A program made the position numbers and the translations under genes. Under the pieces are notes generated by a model, which ran no database searches, was not told the DNA's origin, and saw only the letters and a program-made list of their open reading frames with translations. A stretch of DNA of 64,000 bases from Gramella sp. MAR_2010_147 (lineage in GTDB: Bacteria; Bacteroidota; Bacteroidia; Flavobacteriales; Flavobacteriaceae): contig NZ_LT629741.1 of NCBI RefSeq assembly GCF_900105135.1, positions 1,550,001 to 1,614,000 on the forward strand, written 5' to 3'. The number at the start of each line of letters is the position of its first letter. Position 1 is the stretch's first letter. Below are positions 44,045-52,525 of the stretch, one piece after another.

Positions 44045-46794
44045 CTAAAAGTTCTTTATTAAAAATTTTGTCAAATTCACATCACCTTCAAGCTTCATTT
44101 TTTTTCTTAATCTATATCTATGAACCTCTACACCACGCACAGATATCCCCATTAAAGGAGCAATTTCTTTTGAGCTTAAATTCATTTTAAGATATGAGCA
44201 GAGTTTCAAATCTTTACTGGTGAGTTTTGGGTAACGGTCCAGTACATCTTTAAAAAAGTCTTCATGAACTTCATTAAAATTTGTTTCAAATACCTTCCAT
44301 TCATCTTTACTTTTTACCGCACTATTAATCTTATTCATGATATGTTTTAACCGAAACTGATTTGAAAATTTACTCCTATCCTTATTGAGCTCTCCCTGAA
44401 TTTCCATTAATACCTCATTCTTCTTGGCGGCCATCATAGTGGTATTGGCCAATTCCTTTCTCTTGAGATCTATCTCATTCATTAAACGTTCTTTTTCAAT
44501 TCTATTCAATCTTTCGGAATGCTCTTTCTCAAATTTTTCCTCTAGCTGTAACTGATGCTTTTTTAGCTTTTGCTTATTTAACCAGTAGATAAATAATATT
44601 ATACCTATAAATAAAAGCACGTAAATCGTTTTCATTAAACCAGATAAGTACCAGGGAGGAGCGATGCTAAAAGACAATTCCTCGGTGGTCATCATATTTT
44701 TATTATTCCCCTTTGCCGTTAATCTCAATTTATATTCACCATGCTTAAGATTTCTCAGGTTAATGATACCATCCTCAAACGATCCCCTCAAAACTTCTTC
44801 TCCCTCCAGGTCATACTGCAATTCTGTAGCATCTGAAAAGGGCATTGCGGCTCTAAGTAGTATATTTCGCGAATTTTTAAAAGGAATAATTGGAGAGCCG
44901 GTTAATGAATATCGCTGCTGATCATCTGAAAATTCTTTTATATATGGTTTGCTCACCCATTGATTTGTTTCCTCTTCTTTTAACCGATTAAGATTTAACC
45001 TGGCAAATCCATCATTTAAGGTAATATAGAATATAGAATCATTTTCTTTGATGAAATTTTCATTAGATCTAACCAGTCTATTGTTTAATCTCCGGGAAGG
45101 GACCGTATATTCTTTCTCCTTTAGATCTGTTATTTTAATAGATCCTTCCTCAGAATTAGCAAAAACGTACTCGGCTTTATCTTCAAAAATCAGTTGTGAA
45201 TCATTATACTTGTTAAGTTCATTAAAATTTTCAAAATCATTCTTGAATGGATTGTACTTGAACCACTTCTCATTTACATAAATGATAATTTGTTTATTTA
45301 ATTCATAAAGTTTAGGGTTGAAGTTTGCTTTCCCTCCTAAGGCAGGGACTTTATTAATACTCAAATTTTCAAAATTATCGTGTGTAATCTTGTAAATACC
45401 TTCATAAGGATGTGCCGCCCATATGGTTGAATTATCTTGCTGAATGAATTCTTTTACCGGGAAATTAATGGACTCCAATTCGCGAATATTATTACGCTCT
45501 CTATCATACAAACTAATGCCAGTATAATTAGCGATAAGTAATGTGCCCTCCTGTCCGATTACTTTTTTAATGCTAAAACTTCCGGTCCTGGACTCAATGG
45601 AAATAAATTGATCATCTACAATTTTATAAATACCAGTATTATGATTCGCATATAAAATACCATCTATTACCTCCAAATTCCAGGTATGATCTTCAGCATT
45701 ATCAATAAGTTCTAATTTTCCATCCAAAAAACTATAAACCCCTGTATTACTTGCCAGATAATAACTCCCACGATATCTCTGTATATCGTAGACCGCACCT
45801 AATTCTCCTGTATTATCGGTGTAAAATGTAATGGGAGTTTTCAGATCTATCATATCCACCCCTTTATCTAGTGCCAGCCAGAGTCTACCCCTGGAATAAG
45901 CTAATCCCAGAATGGTATTATTCTGTAGACCTGAACTTCGGTTAAGGATCTGAAGCTTTCCACTAGTAAGATTATATTGAATGATCCCATTTTTAATAGT
46001 TCCCAGGACTATTTCATCATCTGAAACAGAAATGATATGATTGAGTTCTGATTCCTGTAATATTTTATTCAGCTCACTATTTCCAAATCTTCTAATTTCT
46101 TTATTCTCATAAATATACAAGGCCTCTTTTTCTGCGATGAAAAGGGTGTCTCCTTTAGACATGAGGTCAATAACATTAATATTTTCAATAAGGCTAAGAT
46201 CACCCTCTAAGGGGCTGGTTTTCTTCTCTCCATCAAAAACCAGTAAACCTCTTTTTCTTTGTGCAAGTATCAGTTCATTTTTGAATACTCCAAGAGCTGT
46301 TGAAACCACCTCTTCTACCTTGCTAATTTTATTATTTTCATATTTATAAACAGCACCAAAGGATCTGAAATAGACCACATCACCTATTGAAATTATTTCC
46401 CAGAATTCATCACTCTGTAAATTGAAATCATCCATCAGGGGACTAAGGGAAGTGTAGCTCATACTTCCATTTTCTGTTCGCTCCCAGTAACCAAATTCCT
46501 GATAAGAACCAGTGTAAACCCGATCCTTGTGAGGATAAACAGACCTGATGATAGATTGACTTTCTAAAGGAAATAGTTCCCAGCTCAGACCATCAAAAAC
46601 CAACAAGCCTTGATTGTTGGCACTATAAATCACTCCCTTTTCATCCAGAGCAATATCCCAGTTCTGGCTAGCCCCGAGTATTGAGCGGGTGAATAATTTT
46701 GTATAGGTGGAACAAGTTCTTGTGAATAAGTATAATTTATTAGCAATGCTAACAATATCAGGTAATTGAGAAGATATTTTTTTTTCCTGTACAT
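44045..46794 (-). CDS. Membrane sensor-regulator: Reg_prop propeller, Y_Y_Y, TM, coiled coil, LuxR HTH (5' frameshift)
   Basis: A ~920-residue one-protein signal system. The periplasmic two-propeller sensor starts QNWDIALDEKGVIYSANNQGL. A Y_Y_Y domain ends near SIAPPW, then come one membrane helix (MKTIYVLLFIGIILFIYWL), a cytosolic coiled coil and a C-terminal LuxR helix-turn-helix (LTSKDLKLCSYLKMNLSSKEIAPLMGI). The signal peptide is encoded in another frame from ATG 46794 (MYRKKKYLLNYLILLALL, then QNYSPAQYSG). That frame meets the main frame at CCCC 46672-46675; five bases would make it continuous. The frame open from 46810 lacks a signal peptide. It probably controls the susC operon. Confidence 0.8.
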
Positions 46795-46828
46795 AGGTTT
46801 GTGCAGTCATTGAGCAGGTGAAAAGTAA

Positions 46829-46836
46829 TAATTTTG
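46829..46836 (+). promoter_or_regulatory. Sulfatase promoter -7 box
   Basis: TAATTTTG is an exact TAnnTTTG match, 40 nt before the sulfatase ATG, in the 82-bp gap shared with the divergent regulator. Confidence 0.5.
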
Positions 46837-46876
46837 AACGAAAACTTTCGTAATTTGAGCCTCAAAATAAAACTCG

Positions 46877-48577
46877 ATGCAAATCTATCCCATTTTGACA
46901 AAGTATTTTTTTGTTTTCAGTCTAATGCTGCCAATAATATTTAGCAGTTGTAATGATAAAAATACAAACGAACCAAAAGAAGATCAATCACAAACCAAAA
47001 GGCCCAATATAGTCTTTATCATGACCGATGATCATGCGGCTCAGGCCATAAGTGCATATGGACACCCGGTAAGCCAAAAAGCGCCCACCCCAAATATTGA
47101 CCGAATCGCAAATAATGGTGCTAAGTTTTTAAACAACTTTTGCACCAATTCTATTTGTGGACCGAGCCGGGCGGTTATTCTCACTGGTAAATTTAGCCAT
47201 ATAAATGGTTTTAGAATGAACGGTGAAGTTTTTGACGGATCCCAGCCTACGCTTCCTAAATTCTTGAAAAAAGCTGGATATCAAACAGCAATTGTGGGTA
47301 AGTGGCATTTGCATGGAAGACCCCAGGGTTTTGATTATTGGAATGTTCTTAACGACCAGGGTAATTACTATAATCCCGAATTTATTCATGATAACGATAC
47401 GACCATCGTAAATGGATACGCTACCGATATTATTACCGATATGGGAATAGAGTTTATGGAGAAAAAGAGAAATAAAGATGAACCTTTTTTCCTAATGGTT
47501 CATCATAAAGCTCCGCATAGAAACTGGATGCCACCAATTAGACATATTAATACGTATGACTCTATTACATTCCCACTACCTGATTCCTACTTCTCTAAGC
47601 ATGAGAACCAGATTGCCGCAAAAGAGCAACTTCAAACGATCTACGAAGATATGTATGAAGGCCATGACCTCAAGATGACAATCTCTAAAGGAAGTGATTC
47701 TCTTAGACATAACCCATGGACTTCAGATTTCAAAAGAATGTCTAAAGAACAACGTACGGCCTGGAACAATGCTTACAGGCCTAAGAATGATGCTTTTCAT
47801 GATGCAAATTTAAGCGGAAGGGAACTTGCAAAATGGAAAGGTCAACGATACCTAAGAGACTATATGGGAACTGTGAAAGCTGTAGATGAAGGCGTGGGAA
47901 AGATCCTTGACTATCTGGAAGAACAGGGGCTTACCGAAAATACAATTATTGTATATACTACAGATCAGGGATTTTATTTAGGAGAAAAAGGTTTTTTTGA
48001 CAAACGTTTCATGTATGAAGAATCATTGGCCATGCCATTATTAATCCAATATCCAAAAGCTATAAAAAAAGGAACTACTATTGATGCCCTTACCCAGAAT
48101 TTAGATTTCGCACCAACCTTTTTAGATTTTGCCGGGGCTAAAATTCCTGAAGCTATGCAAGGCAAGTCTCTTAAACCTCTATTAACTGATAATTCTAAGA
48201 AAGGTGAATTTAGAGATGCGGTCTATTATCATTACTATGACTTTCCGGCATTTCACATGGTTAAGCGTCACTATGGGGTAAGAACAGATCGCTATAAACT
48301 CATTCATTTCTATGATGATATTGATACCTGGGAATTATACGATCTAAGAAAAGATCCAAAAGAGAATAACAACTTATATAACGCCCCTGGCTACGCTAAA
48401 ATTCAGGAAAACCTTCATAGCAAATTGAAATCTCTTCAGGATAAGTATGAAGTTACTGAAGAAGAATTTCAAACCACTCCAAAGGAAAAAGTCGACCAGG
48501 CTTATAGAAATTTTGCACGTCTGGCAGGTGAGAATCCAGAAACTTATCCCAAAGAGAAATCGATCGAGGTGGATTAA
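46877..48577 (+). CDS. S1 family formylglycine-dependent sulfatase lipoprotein
   Basis: A 566-residue sulfatase with lipoprotein signal (IFSSC, Cys25). The catalytic motif CGPSR places the residue converted to formylglycine at Cys94. The metal-site motif NIVFIMTDDH lies near 45, KWHLHG follows at about 140, and the Asp/Gln of the second metal motif is in YTTDQGFYLGEKG. The long form with the FYDDIDTWELYDLRKDPKE C-terminus resembles the heparan/N-sulfoglucosamine-type subfamilies, but substrate cannot be fixed. Maturation requires an anaerobic sulfatase-maturating enzyme not present here. It is divergent from the regulator, implying a sulfated polysaccharide as target. Confidence 0.92.
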   Translation: MQIYPILTKYFFVFSLMLPIIFSSCNDKNTNEPKEDQSQTKRPNIVFIMTDDHAAQAISAYGHPVSQKAPTPNIDRIANNGAKFLNNFCTNSICGPSRAVILTGKFSHINGFRMNGEVFDGSQPTLPKFLKKAGYQTAIVGKWHLHGRPQGFDYWNVLNDQGNYYNPEFIHDNDTTIVNGYATDIITDMGIEFMEKKRNKDEPFFLMVHHKAPHRNWMPPIRHINTYDSITFPLPDSYFSKHENQIAAKEQLQTIYEDMYEGHDLKMTISKGSDSLRHNPWTSDFKRMSKEQRTAWNNAYRPKNDAFHDANLSGRELAKWKGQRYLRDYMGTVKAVDEGVGKILDYLEEQGLTENTIIVYTTDQGFYLGEKGFFDKRFMYEESLAMPLLIQYPKAIKKGTTIDALTQNLDFAPTFLDFAGAKIPEAMQGKSLKPLLTDNSKKGEFRDAVYYHYYDFPAFHMVKRHYGVRTDRYKLIHFYDDIDTWELYDLRKDPKENNNLYNAPGYAKIQENLHSKLKSLQDKYEVTEEEFQTTPKEKVDQAYRNFARLAGENPETYPKEKSIEVD

Positions 48578-48622
48578 TGGTCTTTATATTCCATTTGCGT
48601 TAATACTTTTCAAGAATTACAC

Positions 48623-48675
48623 ATTCATAAAATTGGAATTTTTCCTAAATTTGGAAAATTTCCAATTTTATGAAT
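48623..48675. promoter_or_regulatory. 53-nt inverted repeat overlapping the start codon of the radical-SAM gene
   Basis: The 16-bp arms ATTCATAAAATTGGAA (48623-48638) and TTCCAATTTTATGAAT (48660-48675) are perfectly complementary. After one mismatch the stem continues with TTTTCC (48640-48645) against GGAAAA (48653-48658) around a 7-nt loop. The ATG start (48670-48672) lies in the right arm. It could be a repressor operator or an mRNA hairpin hiding the start codon. Confidence 0.75.
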
Positions 48676-49929
48676 TTTGATCGTATAAAAGAGAAACTTG
48701 GCATATTAGCCGATGCCGCAAAATATGATGTTTCCTGTTCCAGCAGTGGAAGCAAGAGAAAAAACAATAATAAAGGACTTGGAGATTCTTCAGGTATGGG
48801 AATCTGCCATTCATATACCCAGGATGGAAGATGTGTCTCACTCTTAAAAATATTATTAACCAATCATTGTATTTTCGATTGTGCATACTGCGTAACCAGA
48901 AGAAGTAACGATATAAAAAGGGCGGCCTTTAAAGTTCAGGAAGTAGTAGATCTTACCATTAGTTTTTACAGGCGTAATTATATAGAGGGACTATTTCTAA
49001 GTTCAGGAATTTTTAAAAGCCCCGATCATACGATGGAACGGCTTATAAGTGTAGCAAAGAAATTAAGACTGGAAGAAAATTTCAACGGATATATTCACCT
49101 TAAAAGTATCCCGGGTGCAAGCGATGAATTAATGCATGAAGCTGGATTATATGCAGACAGATTGAGTGTAAATATCGAAATTCCAACAAAATCTGGATTA
49201 AAGTTACTCGCTCCTGAAAAGAATCATGAAGACTTCATAAAGCCGATGAAAAAGGTAAAAAATGAAATCATTCAATATAAGAATGAATCAAAATTAATAA
49301 AAAGTACACCTAAATATGCTCCGGCAGGTCAAAGCACCCAAATGATCGTAGGCGCAACTGGTGAAAGCGACCGTGATATTATGTACTCTTCTGCTTTCTT
49401 TTATAAAAATTACAATATGAAACGAGTATATTATTCAGGATATGTACCAATAAGCAATGACCCAAGGCTTCCAGCGTTAACCTCTGCTGTACCCATGCTA
49501 CGTGAAAACAGACTTTATCAAACAGACTGGCTCATGCGCTTTTACGGGTTTGACATCCGTGAATTATTGAACGATAATTTTCAGTTCTTAGATATGGACA
49601 TAGATCCAAAACTCAGCTGGGCGCTACGAAACAGGCATTTATTTCCAGTTGATATTAATTGTATAGATAAGCAGCTCTTAATGCGTATCCCCGGTATTGG
49701 ATTAAAATCTGTAAATAAAATTATGAACGCTAGAAAATTTAGAAAACTCAACTGGGAGCATCTCAAGAAAATAGGGATCGCTTATAATCGCGCTAAATAT
49801 TTTATTATATGTGATGCCCGGGAAAAGGAATTACGAGATCTCTCCAGTGAGCATTTAAAATCGATTATACTTCAAAACTCCCAAAGCAAATTCAGGAAAG
49901 ATATAAGCAATCAATTAAGCCTGTTTTAA
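48670..49929 (+). CDS. Putative DNA modification/repair radical SAM protein (TIGR03916-like)
   Basis: A 419-residue radical SAM enzyme with the cluster-binding motif CIFDCAYC (Cys67, Cys71, Cys74). Three further N-terminal cysteines (about 23, 46 and 55) could bind an extra cluster or zinc. The C-terminal part has a helix-hairpin-helix DNA-binding motif (LLMRIPGIGLKSVNKIM), which fits the family annotated as putative DNA modification/repair radical SAM protein. It shares one base with the next gene, its usual partner (TAATG). The reaction is unknown to me. The large inverted repeat overlapping the start codon suggests tight regulation. Confidence 0.85.
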   Translation: MNFDRIKEKLGILADAAKYDVSCSSSGSKRKNNNKGLGDSSGMGICHSYTQDGRCVSLLKILLTNHCIFDCAYCVTRRSNDIKRAAFKVQEVVDLTISFYRRNYIEGLFLSSGIFKSPDHTMERLISVAKKLRLEENFNGYIHLKSIPGASDELMHEAGLYADRLSVNIEIPTKSGLKLLAPEKNHEDFIKPMKKVKNEIIQYKNESKLIKSTPKYAPAGQSTQMIVGATGESDRDIMYSSAFFYKNYNMKRVYYSGYVPISNDPRLPALTSAVPMLRENRLYQTDWLMRFYGFDIRELLNDNFQFLDMDIDPKLSWALRNRHLFPVDINCIDKQLLMRIPGIGLKSVNKIMNARKFRKLNWEHLKKIGIAYNRAKYFIICDAREKELRDLSSEHLKSIILQNSQSKFRKDISNQLSLF

Positions 49930-50705
49930 TGATAGAGAAAGTTTTAAAGTATGATGGAAGCTATAATGGTTTTCTCACCTGTGTGTTTATTGCCTATAAA
50001 CAAAAAATAAATGTAGTAGAGATTATTCCTGAAGGGGAAGATCAAAAGCAATTATTTAGTGAAACCGAAAATGTAATTACAGAAGACCTTAAGGCAAAAC
50101 GGGTTTTAAAAGGCTTAAGAACTAAAGTTTCTTCAAACGGATTAAGAAGACTTAATTGGGCATTTTTGAGTGAGTTAGAAGGAATTGAAATTAAACTCTT
50201 TAAGATGATACAATATATTTTCTCAGAGAATATCAAAGTAGATTCAGACTATTCCAACCCAGTTGTTTTGTATATAGAAAATGTCGCTAAACAGGTAGGA
50301 AGAGAAAAACACCGAATGGAAGCTTTTGTAAGATTTAGATTAACAAAAGATGATATATATTTTGCAGTCATAGAACCAGATTTTAATGTTCTTCCTATTA
50401 TAACCCCACACTTCAAAAATAGATATGCAGATCAAAAATGGTTGATCTATGATATTAAAAGGAAATTTGGTGTCTATTACAACCTTTCAAAAACCGAATG
50501 TGTATCTTTAGAATTACCTGAGGATATGGGCATTTCAGGAGGAAATCCAGAATATTTTGAGACTGGAGAAATTTATTTTCAGAAATTATGGAAGGAATAT
50601 TTTGAGGCTGCAAATATCAAAAGCCGAGTAAATATGCGGCTTCACGTTCAACACGTACCAAAAAGATACTGGAAATATTTAAGTGAAAAGAGTCCTTTTG
50701 CATAA
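49929..50705 (+). CDS. Partner of the radical SAM DNA-repair protein (TIGR03915-like)
   Basis: A 258-residue soluble protein that in many bacteria is encoded with the preceding radical SAM enzyme and annotated as a putative DNA metabolism protein. The N-terminus MIEKVLKYDGSYNGFLTCVF and the central KQVGREKHRMEAFVRFR and FAVIEPDFNVLPIITPHFKNRYADQKWLIYD segments are the family hallmarks. No signal peptide, membrane helix or known nuclease motif is seen. The one-base overlap with the upstream gene implies stoichiometric coupled synthesis. Biochemical role unknown; a DNA-lesion or DNA-modification complex is inference. Confidence 0.82.
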   Translation: MIEKVLKYDGSYNGFLTCVFIAYKQKINVVEIIPEGEDQKQLFSETENVITEDLKAKRVLKGLRTKVSSNGLRRLNWAFLSELEGIEIKLFKMIQYIFSENIKVDSDYSNPVVLYIENVAKQVGREKHRMEAFVRFRLTKDDIYFAVIEPDFNVLPIITPHFKNRYADQKWLIYDIKRKFGVYYNLSKTECVSLELPEDMGISGGNPEYFETGEIYFQKLWKEYFEAANIKSRVNMRLHVQHVPKRYWKYLSEKSPFA

Positions 50706-50717
50706 TTAAAATTTGTT

Positions 50718-50725
50718 TAACTTTG
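50718..50725 (+). promoter_or_regulatory. Mini-lipoprotein promoter -7 box
   Basis: TAACTTTG matches TAnnTTTG, 28 nt before the ATG at 50754 and 12 bp after the preceding stop. Confidence 0.5.
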
Positions 50726-50753
50726 CTTCTTCAACTAATTAAACATTTTAACA

Positions 50754-50987
50754 ATGAAAAAATTATTCTTACTATTTGCTGTTGCAACAATGTCTCTTTC
50801 AATCTACTCTTGTAGAGAAACTACTGAAGAAAAAACCGAAGATGCCGTAGAAGAAATGGGTAACGACATCGAGGAGTCTGCTGAAGAAGCTGGACAAGAA
50901 GTAGAAAACGCTGCTGAAGAAGCAGGAAACGAAATGGAAGAAGAAGTAGAAGGAACTGACGATATGAACGCAGATGATGATATGTAA
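50754..50987 (+). CDS. Small acidic lipoprotein, copy A
   Basis: A 77-residue protein with a lipoprotein signal (lipobox IYSC, Cys20) and a mature part of almost only Glu, Asp, Ala, Asn and Gly. Helical heptad-like repeats (EEAGQEVENAAEEAGNEMEE) make a highly acidic amphipathic helix, with an acidic DMNADDDM end. I do not recognise a function. It could be a periplasmic or outer-membrane spacer, a cation-binding coat or a stress-induced YtxH/CsbD-like helix. It has its own -7 box and is followed by a terminator (51011) and a paralogous gene. Confidence 0.75.
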   Translation: MKKLFLLFAVATMSLSIYSCRETTEEKTEDAVEEMGNDIEESAEEAGQEVENAAEEAGNEMEEEVEGTDDMNADDDM

Positions 50988-51010
50988 TCATTTTCTTTCT
51001 TAATAAAATT

Positions 51011-51038
51011 AAAGCCATTCTCCTGAATGGCTTTTTTT
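51011..51038 (+). terminator. Terminator between the two mini-lipoprotein genes
   Basis: AAAGCCATTC (51011-51020), loop TCCT, GAATGGCTTT (51025-51034), then T4; stop codon 24 bp upstream. Confidence 0.92.
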
Positions 51039-51060
51039 AATTAATCTAAAATTTATAACA

Positions 51061-51306
51061 ATGAAAAAGTCAGTAATTTTAATTATGGCTGTTATTTTCA
51101 GCCTTTCTATTTATTCTTGTCGTGAGACTACACAAGAAAAGACCGAAGAAGCTGCTGAAGCAATAGGCGAAGATATCGAAGCCGGAGCCAAAGAAGCAGG
51201 AGAGAAAATTAAAAAAGGAGCCGAAAAAGTTGAAAAGGAAATCGATGAAGAAATTCACGAGACCGATGACGTCAATGGTGAAGAGGCTACAGACGATGCT
51301 GCTTAA
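51061..51306 (+). CDS. Small lipoprotein, copy B
   Basis: An 81-residue paralogue of the preceding gene. The signal peptide and lipobox region are nearly the same (SLSIYSCRETT, Cys20). The mature helix is charge-mixed rather than purely acidic (GAKEAGEKIKKGAEKVEKEIDEE) and ends in acidic DDVNGEEATDDAA. The KKGAEKVEKEI-type repeat resembles the YtxH/apolipophorin-like amphipathic helices seen in stress proteins, a loose similarity only. Tandem duplication followed by charge divergence is likely. No clear promoter lies between the upstream terminator and this start. Confidence 0.73.
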   Translation: MKKSVILIMAVIFSLSIYSCRETTQEKTEEAAEAIGEDIEAGAKEAGEKIKKGAEKVEKEIDEEIHETDDVNGEEATDDAA

Positions 51307-51324
51307 TTAGGATAAACATCCAAT

Positions 51325-51410
51325 AAAGGAAGTTGTCTCAAAATTATAAGGACTGTCATTTTGAAATAAATTCAGCCTGACAGAAAAGAAGTTTTTGAGA
51401 CAGCTTCTTT
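51325..51410. repeat. Inverted-repeat element (MITE-like or bidirectional terminator)
   Basis: Arms AAAGGAAGTTGTCTCAAAA (51325-51343) and its near complement at 51393-51410 flank an inner inverted pair CTGTCA (51353-51358) and TGACAG (51378-51383). It sits exactly between the convergent ends of copy B and the polyprenyl synthase. The GTCTCAAAA ends resemble transposon termini; no transposase is present. Confidence 0.5.
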
Positions 51411-52388
51411 CTATTTCTTTCTTTCTATTACATAATTTACCATAAGTTCCAAACTTTCTTTGTAGGTAGAATCTGGATAATCTTCTAAGATCAATAAGGC
51501 TTCACGTTGAAATTCTTTCATTCTGCGAACGGCATAATCCAAACCTCCTTTGTCTCTCACAAAATTTATAACTTCCCTTACCCGCGTTTTATCTTTATTA
51601 TGATTTTTAACTGAATTAATTATCCAGTCCCTCTCTTTTTGAGATACATTATTTAGTACATAAATTAGAGGCAAGGTCATTTTCTGTTCCTTAATATCTA
51701 TCCCTGTTGGCTTACCAATTTTTTGAGTTCCATAATCAAAAAGGTCATCTTTGATCTGAAATGCCATTCCTATTAATTCGCCAAATCTTCTCATTTTGGC
51801 AATCTCATTGCTTTCAGGTTTAACAGAAGCTGCTCCCAAACTACAACAGGCAGCAATTAAAGTCGCCGTTTTCTGTCTAATAATATCATAATAAACCGCT
51901 TCAGTAATATCAAGCCTTCTGGCTTTTTCAATCTGAAGAAGTTCTCCTTCGCTCATTTCTTTAACCGCAACCGATATGATCTTCAGAAGATCAAAATCAT
52001 TGTTATCAATTGAAAGTAAAAGTCCCTTGGAAAGCAGATAATCCCCAACCAATACAGCGATCTTGTTTTTCCATAGAGCATTTATACTAAAAAAGCCTCT
52101 TCTTCGATTAGAATCATCTACCACATCATCATGAACAAGAGTTGCCGTATGAATAAGTTCTATAACAGAAGCTCCTCGATAAGTTCTTTCATTCACGCTC
52201 CCCTCTGAGACCATTTTGGCAACAAGAAAAACGAACATAGGTCGCATTTGTTTTCCCTTACGATTTACGATGTAATGTGTAATACGATTTAGAAGCGCAA
52301 CTTTTGAAGACATGGATTCGAAGAACTTTTTCTCGAAAAGCTCCATTTCTTTCTCCACGGGAAGTTTTATTTGGGAAATAACCTTCAT
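51411..52388 (-). CDS. ispB: Trans-polyprenyl diphosphate synthase
   Basis: A 325-residue class I prenyltransferase elongating farnesyl diphosphate with isopentenyl diphosphate, most likely for the menaquinone side chain. The first aspartate-rich motif is LVHDDVVDD (Asp87-Asp92, followed by RRRG) and the second is FQIKDDLFDY. The KGKQMRPMFVFL substrate-binding segment is near residue 45. Chain length cannot be read with certainty; flavobacterial menaquinone is typically MK-6, so hexaprenyl is a guess. It is monocistronic on the minus strand, with its 3' end at the inverted-repeat element. Confidence 0.92.
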   Translation of the reverse strand: MKVISQIKLPVEKEMELFEKKFFESMSSKVALLNRITHYIVNRKGKQMRPMFVFLVAKMVSEGSVNERTYRGASVIELIHTATLVHDDVVDDSNRRRGFFSINALWKNKIAVLVGDYLLSKGLLLSIDNNDFDLLKIISVAVKEMSEGELLQIEKARRLDITEAVYYDIIRQKTATLIAACCSLGAASVKPESNEIAKMRRFGELIGMAFQIKDDLFDYGTQKIGKPTGIDIKEQKMTLPLIYVLNNVSQKERDWIINSVKNHNKDKTRVREVINFVRDKGGLDYAVRRMKEFQREALLILEDYPDSTYKESLELMVNYVIERKK

Positions 52389-52470
52389 AAGGGCCGTAAA
52401 TATACATATTTAAACGGAAGGAAAACCTTATAGAAAAGTTATGAATATCAATATTAAGCATTTTCAATTA

Positions 52471-52505
52471 AGACCTCGTATTCCAGGAAATACGAGCAAT
52501 GGTCT
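52471..52505 (-). terminator. Hairpin after rlmN
   Basis: CTCGTATT (52475-52482) pairs with AATACGAG (52489-52496), with an outer AGACC/GGTCT pair (52471-52475, 52501-52505). It lies 21 bp past the rlmN stop; the T tract on the minus strand is weak. Confidence 0.5.
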
Positions 52506-52525
52506 AGAAGATCCTAAGAATAATT

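Noticed and set aside
46795..46810. ATG 46810 as the start of the LuxR-type regulator
   Set aside because: This frame gives no signal peptide, while the frame from 46794 gives a clear one plus the family lead-in; a frameshift explains both.
26851..48577. Calling the region a laminarin or alginate locus, as is common in marine flavobacteria
   Set aside because: No GH16, GH17, PL6, PL7 or PL17 enzyme is visible; the GH144/GH43/GH2/sulfatase content does not fit those substrates.
51325..51410. Calling a complete insertion sequence
   Set aside because: No transposase reading frame or target duplication is visible; only the inverted ends are seen.
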